Shown here piece by piece: positions 1-6,400 of a DNA stretch of 7,300 bases. The position numbers and the translations under genes are program-made. Position 1 is the stretch's first letter, and each line of letters begins with the position of its first letter. The notes beneath the pieces are model-generated. The model saw nothing but the letters and a program-made list of their open reading frames with translations, was not told where the DNA came from and ran no database searches. The DNA is from Bacteroidota bacterium (GTDB lineage: Bacteria > Bacteroidota > Bacteroidia > Flavobacteriales > Flavobacteriaceae). Location of the stretch: assembly GCA_023427845.1 (NCBI GenBank), contig JAEYZX010000162.1, forward strand, positions 1 through 7,300. The letters are read 5' to 3'.

Positions 1-1010
1 CAATGGGACTTGGAGAAGCTATCATTGCGCAACTCCAGTCGCAGACCGTAACAGTAAAATTGATGTCTCCGGCACAAACCTTCGTGAATACTGACGGTGA
101 TTTCGACAACGGAATCATAGCACATGAGTATGGACACGGAATTTCAACTCGACTAACCGGAGGTGCTACAACGCCGGGCTGCTTAAATAACGCTGAGCAG
201 GCAGGTGAAGGATGGTCGGATTGGATGGCATTGATGATGCAGATTAAAGCCGGAGATGTCGGAGAAACAGCAAAAGGGATTGCCTCTTTCGCAGCATTTC
301 AGCCAATAGATGGCGGCGGTATCCGAAATTATCCATATTCAACGGACATGTCGGTTAATCCATTGACATTCGCAGATTCAAACGATGAGATTCAGCACAA
401 CAGAGGCGAGGTTATTGCTGCAACTCTTTGGGACATGACGTGGAAATACATTGAAAAATACGGTTTTGATCCAAATATCTACTCGGGTACAGGCGGTAAC
501 AACAAAGCGATGCAGTTGGTTATCGATGCATTGAAATTGCAGCCATGCAACCCATCGTTCATCGATTTCAGAAATGCTATTTTTGCTGCAGATCAGGCCA
601 CAACCGGCGGTGATGACTATTGTATGCTGACCGAGGTTTTCAGAAGACGCGGGATGGGATTGAATGCGTCATCGGGAAGTGCTTTCAATGCACTTGATCA
701 GGTTGAAGACTTTACTGCATTCCCTGACGGGCCTAATTGTACACTTGCAGTTGACTACTTCAACGCTGCAGATGCGATTAAAGTTTATCCAAACCCATCA
801 ACAGGATTAGTAACTGTCCACATTAACCAGTATTCTGGCAAGCTGAACCTACAGATAATTGACATTAATGGACGTATTGTTTATAATGTTGCTAATGAAA
901 ACTTCAATACCAATACTACAATCGATATCAGCAACCTGCAATCAGGTATGTACATGCTGAAAGTAAGTGGTGAGGCATTAAATTATACTCAGAAGATCAT
1001 TAAGAACTAA
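1..1010 (+). CDS. Secreted M36 (fungalysin-type) zinc metallopeptidase with T9SS sorting tail, 5'-truncated
   Basis: This is the C-terminal part of an extracellular zinc endopeptidase. The reading frame (codons starting at position 3) is open from the window edge, so the visible ATG at 3 is probably internal and the signal peptide, propeptide and N-terminal half are missing. Counting from that Met, the zinc motif HEYGHGIS lies at residues 41-48, with His41 and His45 as zinc ligands and Glu42 as catalytic base. The third ligand is Glu69 in GEGWSD. HEYGH followed by RLTGG, a Cys-Leu pair and EQ-GEGWSD is the signature of family M36. The last ~77 residues (259-335) form a type A T9SS sorting domain: VYPNPSTG, then LQIIDINGR, then LQSGMYMLKV and a basic end, KIIKN. 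By family knowledge this domain directs export across the outer membrane and is removed there. The gene ends in TAA and is followed by a hairpin terminator. Family assignment is secure; the substrate is unknown. Confidence 0.93.
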   Translation, partial: MGLGEAIIAQLQSQTVTVKLMSPAQTFVNTDGDFDNGIIAHEYGHGISTRLTGGATTPGCLNNAEQAGEGWSDWMALMMQIKAGDVGETAKGIASFAAFQPIDGGGIRNYPYSTDMSVNPLTFADSNDEIQHNRGEVIAATLWDMTWKYIEKYGFDPNIYSGTGGNNKAMQLVIDALKLQPCNPSFIDFRNAIFAADQATTGGDDYCMLTEVFRRRGMGLNASSGSAFNALDQVEDFTAFPDGPNCTLAVDYFNAADAIKVYPNPSTGLVTVHINQYSGKLNLQIIDINGRIVYNVANENFNTNTTIDISNLQSGMYMLKVSGEALNYTQKIIKN

Positions 1011-1028
1011 GAATATGTTTTTAGTATG

Positions 1029-1058
1029 AAAAACCTGTGAGAAATCGCAGGTTTTTTT
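1029..1058. terminator. Hairpin terminator between convergent genes, probably bidirectional
   Basis: The arms 1029-1039 (AAAAACCTGTG) and 1046-1056 (CGCAGGTTTTT) pair over 11 bp with one G-T wobble, around the loop AGAAAT. The run of seven T at 1052-1058 gives the U tract for the + strand peptidase gene, whose stop codon is 19 bases upstream. Read on the - strand the A-rich arm becomes a T run, so the same hairpin can also stop dxs transcripts, whose stop codon lies 13 bases away. Confidence 0.85.
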
Positions 1059-1070
1059 ATTTTGAGGAAT

Positions 1071-2840
1071 TTAGTATTGCCGAAAATGTTGCGCCAGGCC
1101 TGTAACATCAAGCTTGCTGTAGTTCAGAAGCTCTTCCACAGTGCCGTGCTCGATGAACTCGTCCGGCATACCCAATATTTTAATTTGCTTGCTGTAATTG
1201 TGCGTCGCTGAGAATTCTGCGATGGAACTTCCGAAACCGCCTTTAGCGACACCTTCTTCGATTGTGATTATCGATTCATAAGTTTTAAAGATCGTATGCA
1301 GAAGTTGTTCGTCCAACGGTTTTACGAATGCAAAATCGTAATGTCCGAATACGGTAACATCTTCCAATTCGGCGAAAGCAGATCGCACGCTGTTTCCAAT
1401 CGGCCCGTGCGATAGTATAGCCACGCGGGTCCCTTCTTTTAACAAAGTTGCTTTTCCGATTTCAATTGCTGCATACGGTTGTTTCCAGTCGGATATGACG
1501 CCCCGTCCCCGCGGATAACGGATTGCGACAGGATGTCCGAGCCCAAGCTGAGCAGTGTACATCATATTGCGCAACGAGATTTCATCCATGGGAGAATACA
1601 AAATCATATTTGGAATACATCGCAGAAATGCAATGTCAAATATGCCATGATGTGTGGCGCCGTCCTCTCCAACAAGCCCCGCCCTGTCAAGACAAAAGAT
1701 AACAGGTAAATTCTGTAATGCAACATCATGTATCACCTGGTCGTATGCGCGTTGTAAAAATGTTGAGTATATATTACAAAACACAATCATTCCCTGCGTC
1801 GCCATTCCCGCCGAAAGCGTCACTGCATGCTGTTCCGCAATTCCAACGTCAAAAGCGCGTTCCGGTATCGCCTCCATCATGAATTTCATGGAGCTTCCCG
1901 TTGGCATAGCGGGTGTTATACCTACGATTCGTTTGTTTTTCTGCGCCAAATCAACCAATGTCAGTCCGAAAACATCCTGAAACTTTGGCGGAAGGTTTTC
2001 CTCCGGTTTTGCTTCAAGTTTTCCTGTTAATTTGTCAAAACGCCCCGGTGCGTGATATCTCACCTGATCAAGTTCTGCTTCAAGCAGTCCTTTTCCCTTT
2101 GTAGTGATTACATGCAGGAATTTCGGACCTTTAATTTTTTTAAGCCTTTCCAGTTCTGCAATGACCGCGAATATATCGTGCCCGTCTATCGGCCCGGAAT
2201 ATGAAAAATTAAGCGACTTGATCATGTTGTTCTGACGCGGGTTTCGGCCTTCCTTAACCGCTGTAAAGTATTGCTTAAGCGCGCCCACGCTTGGGTCGAT
2301 TCCGATTGCGTTGTCGTTTAATATCACAAGTAGATTGGCATCGGTTACGCCTGCATGATTTAATCCTTCAAATGCCATTCCCGATGCAATTGAAGCGTCG
2401 CCCACAACTGCAATATGATGTTTTTCGGTATCGTTGTTCAGTTTAGATGCCAGCGCCATTCCCAAGGCAGCCGAAATCGCAGTCGACGAATGACCTGTGC
2501 CAAATGTATCATATTCACTTTCGTTCCTTTTTGGGAATCCCGATATTCCTTTCCATCGCCGGTTGGTTTCAAAAAGGTCTTTTCGGCCGGTCAGGATTTT
2601 ATGTCCGTATGCCTGATGGCCCACGTCCCACACCAGTAAATCGGAAGGCGTATCAAACACGTAATGGAGTGCAATTGTAAGCTCAACAACACCAAGGCTT
2701 GCACCGAGATGGCCTTCTTTCACCGAAACAATATCGATGATGAATTCACGTAATTCAGACGCAAGAGTCGGTAAACTGTCTTTGTCCAAACGTCGCAAAT
2801 CTACGGGATATTCAATTTTTGAAAGGATATCGTATGCCAT
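1071..2840 (-). CDS. dxs: 1-deoxy-D-xylulose-5-phosphate synthase
   Basis: A cytoplasmic thiamine-diphosphate (ThDP) enzyme that condenses pyruvate and glyceraldehyde 3-phosphate to 1-deoxy-D-xylulose 5-phosphate, the first step of the MEP isoprenoid pathway. The 589 residues show the whole family pattern: GHLGASLG (43-50, His44 matching E. coli His49), WDVGHQAYGHK (71-81), FGTGHSS (113-119), the ThDP/Mg motif GDAS (147-150) ending in LNDN (174-177), GPIDGHD (216-222), GIAEQHAV (333-340, Glu336 as the cofactor-activating Glu), DRAGLVGEDGATHHG (385-399), and a C-terminal transketolase domain with TIEEG and KGGFGS (526-539). The start is the ATG at 2840. A TTG six codons upstream (2856-2858) is also in frame but would overlap the promoter element. 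The segment between VGALKQY and GPIDGHD is about 30 residues shorter than in E. coli, which explains the length below 620. It is transcribed divergently from tadA. Confidence 0.97.
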   Translation of the reverse strand: MAYDILSKIEYPVDLRRLDKDSLPTLASELREFIIDIVSVKEGHLGASLGVVELTIALHYVFDTPSDLLVWDVGHQAYGHKILTGRKDLFETNRRWKGISGFPKRNESEYDTFGTGHSSTAISAALGMALASKLNNDTEKHHIAVVGDASIASGMAFEGLNHAGVTDANLLVILNDNAIGIDPSVGALKQYFTAVKEGRNPRQNNMIKSLNFSYSGPIDGHDIFAVIAELERLKKIKGPKFLHVITTKGKGLLEAELDQVRYHAPGRFDKLTGKLEAKPEENLPPKFQDVFGLTLVDLAQKNKRIVGITPAMPTGSSMKFMMEAIPERAFDVGIAEQHAVTLSAGMATQGMIVFCNIYSTFLQRAYDQVIHDVALQNLPVIFCLDRAGLVGEDGATHHGIFDIAFLRCIPNMILYSPMDEISLRNMMYTAQLGLGHPVAIRYPRGRGVISDWKQPYAAIEIGKATLLKEGTRVAILSHGPIGNSVRSAFAELEDVTVFGHYDFAFVKPLDEQLLHTIFKTYESIITIEEGVAKGGFGSSIAEFSATHNYSKQIKILGMPDEFIEHGTVEELLNYSKLDVTGLAQHFRQY

Positions 2841-2844
2841 AACG

Positions 2845-2852
2845 CAAATATA
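2845..2852 (-). promoter_or_regulatory. Putative dxs promoter -7 element (TAnnTTTG)
   Basis: On the - strand the sequence reads TATATTTG, an exact match to the Bacteroidota -7 consensus TAnnTTTG. Only four bases (CGTT) separate it from the dxs ATG. No TTG lies at the usual 17-23 base distance upstream, where an A-rich run is found instead. If it is used, transcription would begin at or very near the start codon, giving a leaderless or nearly leaderless mRNA. The assignment rests on motif match and position only. Confidence 0.5.
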
Positions 2853-2918
2853 AGTCAATCCATCATCATATTTTTTTTGCGAAAGTCGCTTTTGATGCCG
2901 ACTCTAAGCCTTAAATCG

Positions 2919-2926
2919 TATTTTTG
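2919..2926 (+). promoter_or_regulatory. Putative tadA promoter -7 element (TAnnTTTG)
   Basis: TATTTTTG matches the Bacteroidota -7 consensus TAnnTTTG exactly and sits three bases (AAT) before the tadA ATG at 2930. A candidate -33 box, TTTTG at 2890-2894, is 24 bases upstream, one base beyond the usual 17-23 spacing. As on the dxs side, the position implies a leaderless or almost leaderless transcript. Supported by motif match and location, not by transcript data. Confidence 0.5.
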
Positions 2927-2929
2927 AAT

Positions 2930-3373
2930 ATGGAAAACATCTTTACCGACGAATACTTTATGCAGAAAGCACTCGCCGAAGCTGCAATTGCCTTTGAAAA
3001 CGGTGAAATTCCGGTGGGTGCAATCGTCGTTATCGATAATCGCGTAATCGCCCGAACGCATAATCTGTCCGAGCTGCTTAACGATGTTACCGCGCATGCC
3101 GAAATGCAGGCAATAACCTCTGCGGCGAACTTCCTTGGAGGAAAATATCTTAAAGGTTGTACGTTGTATGTGACGCTCGAGCCTTGTCAGATGTGTGCCG
3201 GCGCGCTCTATTGGAGCCAGGTTTCCAAAATCGTATTTGGTGCCCGCGACCTGCAGCGCGGTTATATTGTGAATGGGACCAAACTCCATCCAAAAACGGT
3301 TGTCGTCTCAGGAGTTCTTGAAGATAAGGCCGCTAATTTGATGCAAGAGTTCTTCGCCACAAAGCGGAAATAA
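2930..3373 (+). CDS. tadA: tRNA(adenine-34) deaminase
   Basis: A zinc-dependent deaminase that converts the wobble adenosine A34 of tRNA-Arg(ACG) to inosine so that it can read several CGN codons. The 147-residue protein has the cytidine/deoxycytidylate deaminase fold: PVGAIVV (28-34), conserved Asn45, TAHAEMQA (54-61, with zinc ligand His56 and proton-shuttle Glu58), TLEPCQMCAGAL (82-93, zinc ligands Cys86 and Cys89) and VFGARD (102-107). MENIFTDEYFMQKAL at the N terminus aligns with the usual TadA start, favouring the ATG at 2930. An in-frame TTG at 2924 falls inside the -7 promoter element and is unlikely to be used. No Shine-Dalgarno is visible. Related guanine or cytosine deaminases share the zinc motif, but TAHAEMQA together with PCQMCAGAL and GARD favours TadA. 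No clear terminator follows, so read-through into the macroglobulin gene 123 bases downstream is possible. Confidence 0.93.
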   Translation: MENIFTDEYFMQKALAEAAIAFENGEIPVGAIVVIDNRVIARTHNLSELLNDVTAHAEMQAITSAANFLGGKYLKGCTLYVTLEPCQMCAGALYWSQVSKIVFGARDLQRGYIVNGTKLHPKTVVVSGVLEDKAANLMQEFFATKRK

Positions 3374-3425
3374 CACTGTATAAAAATTCTTCCTAAAATT
3401 TTCAAAAAATAAGGTACTTTTAGAA

Positions 3426-3453
3426 CAATAATTTGAAATACAAATTGTTATTG
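3426..3453. repeat. Imperfect inverted repeat upstream of the macroglobulin gene
   Basis: CAATAATTTG (3426-3435) can pair with 3441-3453 (CAAA plus TTATTG, leaving TTG as a three-base bulge) around the loop AAATA, giving ten base pairs, almost all A-T. No T run follows, so it is not a standard terminator. It lies in the middle of the 123-base gap, about 43 bases before the lipoprotein start. It may be an operator, an mRNA leader structure or chance in A/T-rich DNA. The rest of the gap (3374-3496) shows no exact TAnnTTTG element and no Shine-Dalgarno. Confidence 0.3.
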
Positions 3454-3496
3454 CGGAAAAGCAGGTGCGAACCGTCAACTAAAAAACCACCCTAAA

Positions 3497-6400
3497 ATGA
3501 AAACCGGAAGAATCCTGATTCTGTCATTAATGTTTTTCGTTATCCAGTCGTGCAGCCGAAAAAGTGCGGCAGATTTCAATTCCGATCCTTCGCAGTTCAA
3601 GGAATACATTTCCGGATTCACCTCGGGCGTTGTTCCTGCAAAATCCGATTTTCGGGTGGTGCTTGCTTTCAGCAAAACCGAATGGAAGCCCAATCAATTA
3701 CTCGATAATAATTTATTCGACATTTCACCTGCTGTGAATGGGAAGGTCATTGCCCTATCGCCGAATACTGTAGCGTTCATACCCGAAAAACTTCAAAACG
3801 GGATACAGTATCGAATTACATTCAATCTTGGCAATTTGCTGAAAGTTCCGGAAAATAAAAAAGAATTTAATTTTACGGTAAATACTATAAAACAGGACTT
3901 TATTGTCAGTACGCACGATATCCAATCGCATGATAAAACAATGCAATATCTGAATGTCGTCCTAAAATCGGCTGATGAGATGCGACCGGAAGTTGCCGCG
4001 AAAATCCTATCGGCATCACAAAAAGGCAAATCACTTCCGATTAAATTCGACAAAACACTCAGCACCGGAACCGAATTCAAGTTTGTTGTCGACAGCATCA
4101 CAAGGTTTGATGACGACAGCAAAATTGAAATAAAGTACGACGGCAAGCCTGCAGATCTTGATTATAAAGGCACGATTGTATATGACATTGCGGGCAGGAA
4201 TAACTTTAAAGTCGTAAATATCGAAGTTCCCGATGGCGACAACCGCACGTTGCTGATAAACTTTTCCGATCCGCTTGAAAGAATGCAGGATTTCGACGGA
4301 CTAGTAGCTGTCGAGTCGGCCGCAACCATTTCATATTCAGCCGACGGAAACGTACTTAAAGCGTTTTTTGATGAGCCGTTAAAAGGTTCGCTTCTTGTAG
4401 AAGTTTTCGACGGAATTGCAAGCGAGGACGGATATAAATTAAAACAAACGCATTCCGAGAAAGTGGCATTTGCACAATTGGTTCCAACTGTCAGGTTCCT
4501 TAAAAGTGGTACGATTCTGCCAGGTTCGGCAAACCTCAAAATCAATTTTGAAACCGTAAACCTCAATGCAGTCGATGTCAAAGTTTACAAGATTTATAAA
4601 AATAACATACTTCAGTTTCTGCAGGACAACGAACTCAATGGCGCACAAAATCTGAAACGCGTTGCCCAGCCGGTTGCAAAACAAAAGTTGGTTTTGAAGA
4701 AAAGTCCGCTGCTGAATTACGACAAGTGGAACAGCTTTGCGCTCGATTTATCAAAAATTATCACTCCCGAGCCCGGCGCGGTTTACCGTGTAGAGTTTTC
4801 GTTTAAAAAATCGTATTCGACCTACCAGTGCGATAGTTCAACGGTATCCGATAATGATGATGAAGAAGAAATACCCGAAGATGATGTCAATTACAGCGGA
4901 AGCGGATATTACGATGATTATTATTACGAAGAAGATTACGAATGGCGCGAAAGGCAGGATCCGTGCACGAGTTCCTACTTTTATGATGCAAAAATAGCGA
5001 CCAATGTTCTTGCAACCGATCTCGGTGTTATTGCAAAACGAGGTGCAGATAAATCCTATTTTTTTGCGGTAAATAACATCGTGACGACCGCGCCGGTTTC
5101 TGGCGCCAAAGTAGAACTTTACACTTATCAGCAGCAGAAGATCGCTGAAGAATCGACGTGTTCCGACGGTACCGTTACTTTCGATCTGACCAAATTCGCA
5201 TACTTTGCCATTGTTACCAAAGGTGATAATTCCACTTATGTGAAACTGGATGACGGGACCTCGCTTTCGGTAAGCAACTTCGACATAGTGGGCGAATCGC
5301 TCCAAAAAGGCTTGAAAGGTTATCTGTATGGTGAACGCGGAGTTTGGCGTCCGGGCGACAATCTGTATCTGTCGTTTATGCTGAATGATGCAAATAACAA
5401 GCTTCCCGAATCGCATCCGATAAAGTTGACGCTGAATGATCCGCATGGTAAGCAACGGTATCAGACGGTCGTAAAATCGAATTCGCTGAATCATTATGCA
5501 TTTGTTGTACCAACAAGCGTTGATGCGCCAACAGGTAACTGGGAAGCAATTGCAAGCGTTGGTGGCGCCAGATTCCACAAAAGCATAAAAATTGAAACGA
5601 TCAAACCTAACCGGCTTAAGATCAAAAATACGTTTTCGAAACCGGTGCTTTCATCCCTATCACCAAATTTCGCCAATCTTTCCGTAACCTGGCTTCATGG
5701 AGCAATCGCAAAAAATCTTCGTGTCGAAATGCAGGCAAAGTTCACGCAACATCAAACAACTTTCAAGAATTACGACCGATATGATTTTGACGATGCAGTG
5801 AGGAAATTCAGCACCGAAGAAATCAATATTTTCTCAGGCCGGGTCGATGCGGGCGGAAAAGCAACAATCCCAATTTCGCCCAAATTCAATTCTCAGGCAC
5901 CGGGCATGCTAAAAGCCTCATTCATCACAAAAGCATTTGAAGAAGGAGGCGATTTCAGTACCGATGTCGTTACTGCGACGTACTCGCCATATGAAACCTA
6001 CATCGGGCTTAAAACACCGGAAACCAACAAATACGGAATGCTGGAGACCCGAAAAGTAAACCGATACGACATTGTCGCTGTAAATGAAAATGGTTTGCCC
6101 AAAGCCAACATCAAACTTGAGGTAAAAGTATATAAAGTGAACTGGCGTTGGTGGTGGGATGCTTCGGAAGAAAATTTGTCGAATTATAATTCCGCTACTA
6201 TCACAACGGCTTATAAAAATTATGAAGTCACTACCGATGCATCCGGAAAAGCGCATGTTGCTTTTGCGGTTACCGATGACGAATGGGGACGTTACCTGAT
6301 TCGGGTATCGGATCCCGTTGGTGGACATGCAGTATCGCAAACCGTATTGGTCGATTGGCCGAGCTGGTCCGGGAAAACGAGAAATACCGATGCGTCAAAT

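Noticed and set aside
1479..2104. Several overlapping + strand open frames within dxs
   Set aside because: They lie opposite the conserved catalytic regions of dxs, overlap one another in different frames and show no domain or leader.
2855..3289. Antisense open frame of 144 codons over tadA
   Set aside because: It overlaps the complete tadA frame with its intact zinc motifs and shows no protein family features.
3382..3403. A/T-only inverted repeat after tadA (AAAATT and AATTTT) as a terminator
   Set aside because: A six-pair all-A/T stem without a following T run is too weak and expected by chance in this A/T-rich gap.
3429..3435. TAATTTG as a -7 element for the macroglobulin gene
   Set aside because: It is one base short of TAnnTTTG, has no TTG box at the right distance upstream and lies about 60 bases from the start codon; too weak to call.
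4850..4955. Repetitive GAT/GAA/TAT codons as a tandem-repeat or phase-variation tract
   Set aside because: There is no constant repeat unit and the frame stays intact on both sides; it is codon-level low complexity from an acidic, tyrosine-rich protein segment.
4838..5578. Long antisense open frame (246 codons) inside the macroglobulin gene
   Set aside because: It lies wholly opposite a well-supported coding frame with recognisable A2M motifs. Its product is low-complexity (runs of Ile, Phe, Val) mirroring the acidic GAT/GAA/TAT codons, and it has no recognisable domain.
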